64,000 nt of DNA from Kribbella steppae. GTDB lineage: Bacteria; Actinomycetota; Actinomycetes; Propionibacteriales; Kribbellaceae. The position numbers and the translations under genes were made by a program. Positions 1 to 7,592 of the stretch are shown here, piece after piece (position 1 is the stretch's first letter; each line of letters starts with the position of its first letter). The DNA is taken from contig NZ_SLWN01000002.1 of assembly GCF_004342025.1 (NCBI RefSeq), forward strand, positions 310,001 to 374,000, written 5' to 3'. The notes under the pieces are model-generated. The model was not told the DNA's origin. It worked only from the letters and a program-made list of their open reading frames with translations, and did no database searches.

Positions 1-345
1 CGGGAGCCGCAACTGCTGGAAGGCCGCCGATACCGAGCCGTCGGTCGCCCGCATGTAGGTGTCACCGCGGGCGGGGTCGTACAAGGTCAGGTAGGAGACA
101 TCAGTGCCGATCAGGGTGCGGGCGCGGTGGACGATGGTGTCGAGTACGCCGCCCGGGTCGCGGGCCGACGCGAGTTCCCGGGCGACGTCGACCAGGGCGG
201 ACAGCTCGGCCTCACGCTTCTTGCTGGCGTCGATACCGGCCCGGATCCGCAGGGCGAGGTCGCGCGCGACCGCGTCCTCGCCCGCCGCCCGGGCCAGCTC
301 GCTCCCGGGCGCGTCCTCGGCCAGTAGCCGCAGCAGCTCCTCCAC
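1..345 (-). CDS. GAF-domain regulator, N-terminal part (cut by window edge)
   Basis: The reverse strand reads open from a GTG at 345 to the window edge (115 codons). An N-terminal helical stretch with LLRLLAEDAPGSE is followed from about residue 55 by the start of a GAF sensor domain (ALVDVARELASARD, then LIGTDVSYLTLYD). In actinobacteria this layout usually belongs to a GAF plus PucR-type helix-turn-helix regulator of catabolic genes, but the DNA-binding part lies outside the window. An AGGTGG sequence sits 11-12 bases before the GTG. It follows the transporter stop by 17 bases on the same strand, so it probably ends the 3-hydroxybutyrate operon and may regulate it (inference). The GAF call is good; the regulator subtype is open. 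Confidence 0.7.
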   Translation of the reverse strand, partial: MEELLRLLAEDAPGSELARAAGEDAVARDLALRIRAGIDASKKREAELSALVDVARELASARDPGGVLDTIVHRARTLIGTDVSYLTLYDPARGDTYMRATDGSVSAAFQQLRLP

Positions 346-362
346 GGTGGCGATGATGCCAC

Positions 363-1664
363 CTACACGCTGGTCAGGTCCCGACGGTGCGTTTCGGAGT
401 ACGACGTCACCGCGATGATGGAGATGACTGCACACACTGCGACGTACACGGCGATCGCATAGCCGGAGTCGTACGCCTTGAGCAGTGCAACTGCGATGAA
501 CGGCGCCAGACCGCCCGCGATGATCGACGCGAGCTGGTAGCCCACCGAGACACCGGAGTAGCGGACCCGGGTGCCGAACAGCTCGGTGAAGAACGATGCC
601 TGCGGCCCGTACATCGCACCGTGCAGCACCAGTCCGACAGTCACAGCCAGGGTGGCGAGGAGGAAGTTCTTCGTGTCGACCAGTGCGATGAAGACGAACG
701 CCCACACGCCGACACCGATCGCACCGATCAGGTACACCGGCCGCCGGCCGATCCGGTCGGACAGCGCACCCCACAGCGGGATGGCGCAGAAGTGGATGGC
801 TGCACCGATCAGTACGGCGTTCAGCGCGAACGACTTGCCCAGACCCAGTTGTTCCTTGGCGTACGTCGCGATGACGATGGTGAAGATGTAGTAGCTGACG
901 TTCTCCGCCATCCGCGCGCCCATAGCCGTCAGCACCTCACGCGGGTACTTGGTGATCACCTCGAGCAGCGGGAGCTTGTCCGTCGGCTCCTGCTTGGCCC
1001 GGGCCTCCTTGAACACCGGCGACTCCTCGATCCGCAGCCGCACCCACAGCCCGACCAGCACCAGTACGGCGGACAGCAGGAACGGAATCCGCCAGCCCCA
1101 CGAGTTGAACGCGGCGTCCGACTGGAACGCGGCCAGGCCGGCCAGTACGCCGTTGGCGATCAGCTGACCCGCCGGAGCACCGGCCTGCGGCCAGGACGCC
1201 CAGAAGCCACGCCGTGCCGGATCACCATGCTCCGACACGATCAGTACAGCGCCACCCCACTCACCACCGAGTGCGAAGCCCTGAATGAGCCGCAGCACGG
1301 TCAGCAGGATCGGAGCGAGCGCACCGACCTGTGCGTACGTCGGCAGCAGGCCGATGGCGAAGGTGGCGACACCCATCATCAGCAGGGACAGCACCAGCAG
1401 GTTCTTGCGGCCGAGACGGTCACCGAAGTGGCCGAACACCACTCCCCCGATCGGACGGGCGAAGAACCCGACCGCGAAGGTGGCGAAGCTCAGCAGGGTA
1501 CCTGTGAGCTCCTCGCCCTTGGGGAAGAACAGCTCGCCGAACACCACCGACGCGGCCACGCCGTACAGGAAGAAGTCGTACCACTCGACGGTCGTGCCGA
1601 CGAGACTCGCGCCGACCACCCGGACAATCGGCGTACGGGTTTGGACCGGTTGTGTTGCTGTCAT
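363..1664 (-). CDS. MHS-family MFS transporter (organic-acid/H+ symporter type)
   Basis: A 434-residue, 12-helix major facilitator protein. It carries the metabolite:H+ symporter signatures TVEWYDFFLYG near residues 24-34, GDRLGRK in the loop between helices 2 and 3, and GGEWGGA in the fourth-helix region. The family (ShiA, ProP, KgtP relatives) imports small carboxylates or zwitterions with protons. I chose the ATG at 1664 because AGGAGA lies 8 bases upstream; a longer in-frame start at 1751 would run into the preceding gene. It lies 17 bases after a predicted 3-hydroxybutyrate dehydrogenase on the same strand, so 3-hydroxybutyrate or a related acid is a plausible substrate. The substrate cannot be read from sequence. 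Confidence 0.88.
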   Translation of the reverse strand: MTATQPVQTRTPIVRVVGASLVGTTVEWYDFFLYGVAASVVFGELFFPKGEELTGTLLSFATFAVGFFARPIGGVVFGHFGDRLGRKNLLVLSLLMMGVATFAIGLLPTYAQVGALAPILLTVLRLIQGFALGGEWGGAVLIVSEHGDPARRGFWASWPQAGAPAGQLIANGVLAGLAAFQSDAAFNSWGWRIPFLLSAVLVLVGLWVRLRIEESPVFKEARAKQEPTDKLPLLEVITKYPREVLTAMGARMAENVSYYIFTIVIATYAKEQLGLGKSFALNAVLIGAAIHFCAIPLWGALSDRIGRRPVYLIGAIGVGVWAFVFIALVDTKNFLLATLAVTVGLVLHGAMYGPQASFFTELFGTRVRYSGVSVGYQLASIIAGGLAPFIAVALLKAYDSGYAIAVYVAVCAVISIIAVTSYSETHRRDLTSV

Positions 1665-1681
1665 TGACGGGCTCTCCTGAG

Positions 1682-2410
1682 CTAGTGGGCGGTCCAGCCG
1701 CCGTCGAGTACGAACGAGCTCCCCGTGATGGAGGCGGAGGCCGGACCGCACAGTAGTGCGACCAGCTCCGCTACTTCATCCGGCTCGATCAGGCGCTTCA
1801 CCGCGACTGGCTCGAGCATGACCTTCTCCAGCACCTCTGACTCGGTCAGACCGTGGGTGGCCGCTTGATCCGCGAGCTGGGCGGTGACGAGCGGCGTACG
1901 GACATAGGCCGGGTTCACGCAGTTGCTGGTCACTCCGTGGGGCGCACCCTCCAGTGCGACCACCTTGCTGAGTCCCTCCAGTCCGTGCTTGGCAGCGACG
2001 TACGCCGCCTTGAAGGGACTGGCCCGGAGACCGTGTACCGAGCTGATGTTGATCACTCGGCCCCAGCCTGCGCCGTACATGTGGGGAAGGGTCTGACGGA
2101 TCAACCGGAACGGCGACTCGAGCATGAGCCGGACGATGTAGCTGAACCGCTCCGGCGGGAACTGCTCGAGTGGTGCGACCTGCTGGACCCCTGCGTTGTT
2201 CACCAGGATGTCCACGTCCTTCGGCAGGTCGCTGAGGCTCTCCAGGTCTGCCAGGTCCGCTACCACGGTCTGCACGCCCTCGAGCGCCTCGAGACCGGCA
2301 GCGTCGTAGTCGACTGCGACCACCTGTACACCGTCAGCCGCCAGGCGGCGGGCACACGCGGCGCCGATGCCGGACGCAGCTCCGGTGACGAGGGCTCGAC
2401 GGGTCTCCAT
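1682..2410 (-). CDS. SDR-family 3-hydroxybutyrate dehydrogenase
   Basis: A 242-residue short-chain dehydrogenase, the usual length. It has the NAD-binding TGAASGIG at residues 9-16, NNAG at 71-74, catalytic Ser123/Ser124, and the Tyr137-x3-Lys141 pair. The NISSVHGLRASPFKAAYV context and the C-terminal ITGSSFVLDGGWTAH are typical of D-3-hydroxybutyrate dehydrogenases, which oxidise 3-hydroxybutyrate to acetoacetate using NAD in the cytoplasm. It is the first gene of a leftward operon with the MHS transporter and the GAF regulator, which fits uptake and use of hydroxybutyrate. Substrate specificity within the SDR family is inferred from overall resemblance, not from a diagnostic residue. Confidence 0.82.
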   Translation of the reverse strand: METRRALVTGAASGIGAACARRLAADGVQVVAVDYDAAGLEALEGVQTVVADLADLESLSDLPKDVDILVNNAGVQQVAPLEQFPPERFSYIVRLMLESPFRLIRQTLPHMYGAGWGRVINISSVHGLRASPFKAAYVAAKHGLEGLSKVVALEGAPHGVTSNCVNPAYVRTPLVTAQLADQAATHGLTESEVLEKVMLEPVAVKRLIEPDEVAELVALLCGPASASITGSSFVLDGGWTAH

Positions 2411-2497
2411 GGCCGACGACTGTAGGAATCAAGCGCGCTCCCGCACTATGGGACGCCGTCACACATCCAGGCCTGGTTCAGTGGTCCTGAGCCCTAC

Positions 2498-2506
2498 TTA
2501 TCCACA
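2498..2506 (+). promoter_or_regulatory. Perfect DnaA box TTATCCACA
   Basis: An exact TTATCCACA in the divergent gap between the dehydrogenase and the molybdoenzyme. It is one of four exact copies in the window, all noncoding. Whether DnaA acts here is inference. Confidence 0.5.
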
Positions 2507-2530
2507 GTCGCGTCTATCGAAGCAGCGGGT

Positions 2531-2552
2531 CACGATAGGTGGACCTATCGTG
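2531..2552. promoter_or_regulatory. 22-bp perfect palindrome just before the molybdoenzyme start
   Basis: Two perfect 10-base arms, CACGATAGGT and ACCTATCGTG, separated by GG, end five bases before the ATG at 2558. The right arm contains TATCGT, which could be a -10 box, so the transcript may be nearly leaderless and a bound repressor would block it. This is a likely operator; the binding protein is unknown. Confidence 0.6.
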
Positions 2553-2557
2553 GAGAC

Positions 2558-4819
2558 ATGGTCGATATCGAACAGCCGAAGAAGAAGGCCGCCGGCGTGC
2601 CCGCGGTGCTGTCGTCGTTCACGTTCGGTTTCCGCGAGATGGGCCCAGTCCGGACCGGCAAGGTCTTCCAGAAGATGAACCAGGACGGCGGCTTCGACTG
2701 CCCGTCCTGCGCCTGGCCGGACCCTGACCACAAGCGCAAGCACGCCGCCGAGTTCTGCGAGAACGGCGCCAAGGCAGTCGCCTGGGAGGCGACCCGCAAG
2801 CGGGTGCCGCGCGACTTCTTCGCCAACCACTCGATCGACCAGCTGAACCAGATCTCCGAGTTCGAGCTCGGCAAGCTCGGCCGGATCACCGAGCCGCTGC
2901 TGCTCCGGGCCGGCGCCACGCACTACGAGCCGGTCGGCTGGGACGAGGCGTTCCAGGTCGTCGCGCGGCACCTGAAGGCCCTCGTCGACCCGAACGACGC
3001 CGTCTTCTACACCTCGGGCCGGACCAGCAACGAGGCTGCGTTCCTCTACCAGCTGTTCGTCCGCGCCTACGGCACCAACAACCTGCCCGACTGCTCGAAC
3101 ATGTGCCACGAGTCCTCCGGTACGGCGCTGTCCCGGGTGATCGGCAGTGGCAAGGGCGCGGTCACCCTGGAGATGCTGGAGGAGTCCGAGCTGATCGTGG
3201 TCGTCGGCCAGAACCCAGGCACCAACGCGCCCCGGATGCTCAGCCACCTCGAGATCGCGAAACGCAACGGAGCCGACATCGTCTCGGTGAACCCGCTGCC
3301 TGAGCCTGGCCTGATGAACTTCAAGAACCCGCAACGCCCGAGCGGCTGGGTCGGCAAGGGTACAACGCTCGCCGACCAGCATCTGCAGATCCGGATCGGC
3401 GGCGACCAGGCGCTGTTCCTTGCCGTCGGCCACCTTCTGCTCAAGGCCGAGGCGGACAATCCGGGCACCGTGCTGGACAAGGCTTTCGTGGACTCGCACA
3501 CCAGCGGCTTCGAGCTCTACGCGAAACACAACGCCGAGCTCGACTGGGACGCCGTCGAGCTGGCCACCGGACTACGTCGTACCGAGATCGAGGAGTTCAC
3601 CCAGCGGTTCATCAAGTCCAAGGCGACGGTGATCTGCTGGGCGATGGGGCTGACCCAGCACCGCGAGGCGGTTGCGACGATCAGCGAGATCGTCAACGTC
3701 CTCCTCCTGCAGGGAAACATCGGCAAGCCCGGCGCCGGTCCGTGCCCGGTGCGCGGTCACTCGAACGTCCAGGGCGACCGCAGCATGGGGATCTGGGAGC
3801 AGATGCCGGACGCGTTCCTGGACCGGCTCGACCACGAGTTCGCGTTCAGGTCACCGCGGGAGCACGGTATCGACGCCGCCGCGACGGTGAGGCGGTTGCG
3901 CGACGGGTCCGTCCGGGTGTTCGTCGCGATGGGCGGGAACTTCGCGTCCGCGACGCCGGACACCGAGGTCGTGCATCGCGGGCTGCGGCAGTGCGATCTG
4001 ACCGTGCACGTGTCGACGAAGCTGAACCGATCGCACACCATCACCGGCCGCGAGGCGCTGATTCTGCCGACGCTCGGGCGGACCGATCACGACCACACCG
4101 CGGCGGGTCCACAGTCGGTCACGGTCGAGGACTCGCAGGGTGCCGTCCATCTGTCCACCGGCAATCTGATTCCGCCCGGTCCGGAGATGAAGTCCGAGAT
4201 CGGGATCATCTGCGGGCTGGCGCAGGCCGTCGTACCGTCGGTGGGAGAGATTCCGTGGGCGGATTTCGCCGATGACTACAGCCTGATCCGGCAGCGGATC
4301 GGGCGGGTGGCCGACGGGTATGAGGACTTCGAGGAGCGGCTGCGGGCGAACGAGGGCGGGTTCCTGCTGGCGCATGCGGCGCGGGACCGGCGGGAGTTCA
4401 AGACGTCCGACGCGAAGGCGCAGTTCACCGCGAACGACTTGAGTTGGTTGCCGACGGCACCTGGTCGGTTGCTGTTGCAGACGATGCGCAGCCACGACCA
4501 GTTCAACACGACGATCTACGGGCTGGAGGATCGCTACCGCGGCGTGCACGGGACGCGCGAGGTGGTCTTCGTGAACCCCGACGACCTGGCCGAGCTGGGG
4601 TTGAAGGACGGGGCGTACGTCGACATCGTCAGCGAGTTCGAGGGGGTCGAGCGGCGGGCCTCCGGGTTCCGGTTGGTCTCGTACCCGACTGCACGCGGCT
4701 GCGTGGCGGCGTACTACCCGGAGACCAACGTGCTCATGTCGGCCGACGACGTGGCGAAGGGCAGCAATACCCCGGTTGCCAAAGGCCTGACGGTCAGGCT
4801 GGAGCCAGTCTCGTCCTGA
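2558..4819 (+). CDS. FdhF/YdeP-family molybdopterin oxidoreductase
   Basis: A 753-residue molybdopterin enzyme of the formate-dehydrogenase-alpha superfamily. Residues 45-70 hold Cys48, Cys51 and Cys67, the reduced N-terminal cysteine cluster of the YdeP group. Cys183-His184 in NMCHESSG matches the Sec/Cys-His pair that ligates molybdenum in formate dehydrogenases. The C-terminal molybdopterin-dinucleotide domain (about residues 630-750) includes RSHDQFNTTIYG. YdeP-type enzymes are linked to acid tolerance or formate oxidation, but their true substrate is unsettled. No fdhD, electron-transfer subunit or molybdopterin gene is adjacent. GGAG lies only 3 bases before the ATG. It is divergent from the dehydrogenase, preceded by a palindrome, and overlaps the opposite-strand transporter by 26 bases. 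Confidence 0.85.
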   Translation: MVDIEQPKKKAAGVPAVLSSFTFGFREMGPVRTGKVFQKMNQDGGFDCPSCAWPDPDHKRKHAAEFCENGAKAVAWEATRKRVPRDFFANHSIDQLNQISEFELGKLGRITEPLLLRAGATHYEPVGWDEAFQVVARHLKALVDPNDAVFYTSGRTSNEAAFLYQLFVRAYGTNNLPDCSNMCHESSGTALSRVIGSGKGAVTLEMLEESELIVVVGQNPGTNAPRMLSHLEIAKRNGADIVSVNPLPEPGLMNFKNPQRPSGWVGKGTTLADQHLQIRIGGDQALFLAVGHLLLKAEADNPGTVLDKAFVDSHTSGFELYAKHNAELDWDAVELATGLRRTEIEEFTQRFIKSKATVICWAMGLTQHREAVATISEIVNVLLLQGNIGKPGAGPCPVRGHSNVQGDRSMGIWEQMPDAFLDRLDHEFAFRSPREHGIDAAATVRRLRDGSVRVFVAMGGNFASATPDTEVVHRGLRQCDLTVHVSTKLNRSHTITGREALILPTLGRTDHDHTAAGPQSVTVEDSQGAVHLSTGNLIPPGPEMKSEIGIICGLAQAVVPSVGEIPWADFADDYSLIRQRIGRVADGYEDFEERLRANEGGFLLAHAARDRREFKTSDAKAQFTANDLSWLPTAPGRLLLQTMRSHDQFNTTIYGLEDRYRGVHGTREVVFVNPDDLAELGLKDGAYVDIVSEFEGVERRASGFRLVSYPTARGCVAAYYPETNVLMSADDVAKGSNTPVAKGLTVRLEPVSS

Positions 4820-6110
4820 ACCACGGCTGACTTGCCGCCAGCGCGACGGCCACCGCGGCACTGGAGAGCCAGAGTCCTTCGGGTCCGAACGACTCGAGCA
4901 ACCAGGTCACGGTCAGCGGCGCAATCGCGGTCGCGATACCCCAGCTGAGTCCGAAGACGGCGAGGTAGCGGCCGCGTGCGTGGTCGGGCGCGAGGCCCGA
5001 GGCCAGCGTGAGGTAGCGGGTCAGGAGGAACAGTTCGCCGAGGCTCCACAGGACTGTGGCCAGCAGGTAGACGGTCAGAGTCTCCGCGAACGCGCTCACG
5101 ATGAGGCCGATGGCGAGCAGGGCGTAGCCGATGGTCAACGAGGTGAAGTCATCCAGTCGCTGCACGCGGAGCAGGCGCTGGGCGAGGATCAGGGTGACCG
5201 CGGAGACGGCGAGGATGAAACCGGTGCCTGACGTTGGCAGGCCTTGTTCCAGCAGGGAGAGCGGTAGGCCGATCACCAGCTGCATGTACATGGTGGCGAA
5301 GACTGTGCCGCCGGCGAGCAGGATGAGCAGTCGGCGGTCTCGCCATACCGTGGTTGTGGTCGTCGGTTCGCTGGTGGGCCGCACGTCGGCTGGGAGCGCA
5401 CGGGCGACGAGGACGGCACAGGCGAGGCAGGTGAGCGCGTCGGCGATGAATAACCAGCGCAGGCCCCAGTGGCTGAGGGCTGCCGCGAGGAGGCCGGCCA
5501 GTACGCCGGCGGCGGCCATCGCGGCACCGAGCAGGCCGTACGCCGCTGGTCGGTCGACTGGCTCGGTGACGTCGGCGATCGTTGCCTGGCTGGGCGGTTC
5601 GTAGATCTCGAACACCAGACCGAGCAACAGGGCGGCGAGCACCGCGGACCAGAGCTGGTCGGAGACGGCGATCCAGGTCTGAGCGACGGCACACCCGGCC
5701 AGCCCGAGCACGATCGTCCGGCGGCGACCTATCCGGTCTGCCAACTGCCCACCAAGCAACCGAGACGGAATCGTCGCCGCCCCGAACAGAGCCAGGATCA
5801 GCCCGGTCTGACTCAGCGATGCCCCGAACTCCACAGTCAGCACGACCCCAAGGAACGGCAACGTAAACGCCCCGATCCGATTAACAGCCCGAGCCACCAC
5901 CAAAACCCAAACCACCGACGAAACCCCACCCCACGACGCCCCCACCCCCCGCAACCCACCAACCGACGCCACCGAAGACCCGGCGGGCGGTGAGGCTTGG
6001 GATGCGGCCGAAGACGTCGGTAGTGCAGCCGAGGATGCGGCCAGCGATGGAGCTGCGGGCGGTGCGGGCGAAGATCTGGGTGGGGATGTGGGGCGGGGTG
6101 GGGTGGTCAC
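4794..6110 (-). CDS. MFS transporter with long Pro/Ser/Ala-rich N-terminal tail
   Basis: A 12-helix major facilitator of the drug/sugar exporter type. The loop motif ADRIGRRRTIV follows helix 2 and helices continue to the C terminus. I start it at the GTG at 6110, 438 residues, because AGGAGG sits 6 bases upstream; an ATG at 6155 in frame would place its codons inside the divergent operator region. The first 55 or so residues are a low-complexity Pro/Ser/Ala tail, unusual for this family. Its 3' end overlaps the molybdoenzyme by 26 bases. It is divergent from the CGNR regulator and shares an intergenic region with a 30-bp inverted element, so it may be that regulator's target (inference). Substrate unknown. 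Confidence 0.82.
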   Translation of the reverse strand: MTTPPRPTSPPRSSPAPPAAPSLAASSAALPTSSAASQASPPAGSSVASVGGLRGVGASWGGVSSVVWVLVVARAVNRIGAFTLPFLGVVLTVEFGASLSQTGLILALFGAATIPSRLLGGQLADRIGRRRTIVLGLAGCAVAQTWIAVSDQLWSAVLAALLLGLVFEIYEPPSQATIADVTEPVDRPAAYGLLGAAMAAAGVLAGLLAAALSHWGLRWLFIADALTCLACAVLVARALPADVRPTSEPTTTTTVWRDRRLLILLAGGTVFATMYMQLVIGLPLSLLEQGLPTSGTGFILAVSAVTLILAQRLLRVQRLDDFTSLTIGYALLAIGLIVSAFAETLTVYLLATVLWSLGELFLLTRYLTLASGLAPDHARGRYLAVFGLSWGIATAIAPLTVTWLLESFGPEGLWLSSAAVAVALAASQPWFRTRLAPA

Positions 6111-6125
6111 CGGGGCCTCCTCTGC

Positions 6126-6155
6126 GTGACTGGCTAAAGGGGTATGGTTAGTCAC
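6126..6155. promoter_or_regulatory. 30-bp inverted-repeat element, copy 1
   Basis: Outer arms GTGACT and AGTCAC enclose exactly 18 bases. It lies between the MFS start and the CGNR gene. Copy 2, of identical length and arms and also with GG after the left arm, begins 56 bases downstream at 6182. Two equal-length copies in one divergent promoter region suggest operators of the same regulator. Confidence 0.6.
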
Positions 6156-6181
6156 GCGGATCGACTGTACGGAGTGATGGA

Positions 6182-6211
6182 GTGACTGGTCAAGTATCGT
6201 TTGATAGTCAC
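6182..6211. promoter_or_regulatory. 30-bp inverted-repeat element, copy 2 (inside start of CGNR gene)
   Basis: GTGACT, 18 bases, then AGTCAC; the left arm contains the GTG start codon of the CGNR gene. It matches copy 1 in arm sequence and total length. Binding here would block transcription of the gene itself, as expected for autoregulation (inference). Confidence 0.58.
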
Positions 6212-6769
6212 ACGCGAAGCGTGCTGGCTGCTGCTGTGGAGTACGTGAACCGGTTGACGCCCGGGTACTCCGGCGGGTCGCCCGTCACCACGCCGGCCGA
6301 CGAGGCGCAAGCGGTCGCGGAGGCGTTGGCAGCCATCGGGTACCCGCAGTCCGCCGTACGCCGAGCTGATGCGAAACGGCTCGCGGAGCTCGCGGGCCGG
6401 ATGCGGATCGTGTTCGAGGCGGCTCACACGGGAGATCTCGACCGGGCCGCGACGGAGGTCAACGCGCTCCTGCTCGACACCAACGCGCGACCGCAGCTGG
6501 ACCGAGGCAAGGACCGGCCCTGGAGCCTGCACTTCCACGGACCGAACGACGAACTAGCCAACGGCTGGGCCGCCGGTTGCTCGGCCGGTCTCGCCATCGC
6601 ACTGGGCAGTGACCTCGCCGGACGCCTGGGGGTCTGCGCAGCCCCACAGTGCGACCGCGTCTTCGTCGACGTCTCCCGCAACGCCCAGCGCCGCTTCTGC
6701 TCCCCCCAATGCCAAAGCCGGGTCAAGGCAGCCACCCACCGAGCCCGCCAACACCCACCCACCCCCTGA
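6182..6769 (+). CDS. CGNR zinc-finger (ABATE-type) putative transcription regulator
   Basis: A 195-residue protein. The N-terminal 140 residues are helical and resemble the ABATE stress-sensor domain (LAAAVEYVNRLTPG, WSLHFHGP). The C terminus is a CGNR-type zinc finger with Cys152, Cys157, Cys173 and Cys177 (VCAAPQCDRVF, RRFCSPQCQ). Such proteins are treated as stress-responsive DNA-binding regulators. The GTG at 6182 has GGAG 7 bases upstream; an ATG at 6177 meets a stop at once. It is divergent from the MFS exporter and its start codon lies inside a 30-bp inverted repeat, suggesting self-control and control of the exporter. The 3' end is markedly C-rich relative to its beginning. Confidence 0.8.
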   Translation: MTGQVSFDSHTRSVLAAAVEYVNRLTPGYSGGSPVTTPADEAQAVAEALAAIGYPQSAVRRADAKRLAELAGRMRIVFEAAHTGDLDRAATEVNALLLDTNARPQLDRGKDRPWSLHFHGPNDELANGWAAGCSAGLAIALGSDLAGRLGVCAAPQCDRVFVDVSRNAQRRFCSPQCQSRVKAATHRARQHPPTP

Positions 6770-6797
6770 CCTCCAGGGCCGGGCGGATCGGGGCGGG

Positions 6798-7472
6798 TCA
6801 GCGGCGACGGATGGTGAGGGTCGGGGTGGTTGGGTTCTGGTTGTTCAGGACGATCTGGGCGCGGAGGTGCGGTTGGATCTGGTCGACGTAGAGGCGTTCG
6901 CCGGGGATGTACTTGGTGCGATAGCGATGTTCGGCAGCTTCAGGGGACGTCATCCAGTGCTGGTCGCGGGCGATGCCGCGGCGGAGTACTTCGTCGAAGG
7001 TGATGTCGACGTAGACGCGTAGGTCCCAGTAGGCATCTAGCTCTGGCCGTTGGAGGAACGCGCCGTCGGCGAGCAGGACGGCATCCTCGGCCGCCACCGC
7101 GGTTGGTGTCTTCAGGGCATTCTGAGCCGATGGGTCCATGAGGCCGGCGGTGTAGCGGCGATCGCCGTCTGGTCCGAGCGGAATCAGCAACCGATCGCGG
7201 ATGGCCTGGTTGTCCCAGGTGTCGAGGTAGTAGCCCTCGGGTGAGTCCACCGGGTACGCCGTACGTAGCACGACCGCACGCTTGAAGTAGTCGATCCCCA
7301 CCCGGATCACCTCGCGCTCGGTGCGATCCCGCAGTACCTGCGCCAACTCGTCCGCCAGCGTGGTCTTCCCCGCCGCCGAACACCCGTCGATCGCGACCCG
7401 CACCGGATGCGGACGATCAACCGCCAGCACCAACTCCGCCAACTCGGCCAACGTCTCGGCTCGCTGCTCCAC
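6798..7472 (-). CDS. Uridine-kinase-like P-loop kinase
   Basis: A 224-residue cytoplasmic kinase with Walker A GCSAAGKT at residues 30-37, DYFKR as the substrate-binding Asp region, and a C-terminal RTKYIPGERLY segment. The family phosphorylates uridine or related small molecules with ATP or GTP. Length and motif order fit the UDK-like group common in actinobacteria, whose substrate is often unproven. It stands alone: convergent with the CGNR gene (28-base gap), with a strong hairpin between it and the MMPL gene upstream. True uridine kinase activity is less certain than the fold. Confidence 0.75.
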   Translation of the reverse strand: MEQRAETLAELAELVLAVDRPHPVRVAIDGCSAAGKTTLADELAQVLRDRTEREVIRVGIDYFKRAVVLRTAYPVDSPEGYYLDTWDNQAIRDRLLIPLGPDGDRRYTAGLMDPSAQNALKTPTAVAAEDAVLLADGAFLQRPELDAYWDLRVYVDITFDEVLRRGIARDQHWMTSPEAAEHRYRTKYIPGERLYVDQIQPHLRAQIVLNNQNPTTPTLTIRRR

Positions 7473-7540
7473 ACCGCCTCCTCGCCCCAGGGCGAAGGAC
7501 GCTACCCGTCGTCGTCACCAGCCCACCACCGAAATACAGG

Positions 7541-7578
7541 CGAGCGCCTCACCCGACGACGGCCGGGTGAGGCGCTCG
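7541..7578. terminator. Strong hairpin terminator after the MMPL gene
   Basis: A perfect 15-bp stem (7541-7555 with 7564-7578) and 8-base loop, 15 bases beyond the MMPL stop and before the kinase start. On the minus strand it would end MMPL transcription. There is no T tract, which is common for actinobacterial terminators. Confidence 0.75.
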
Positions 7579-7592
7579 AATCGCAATAACTG

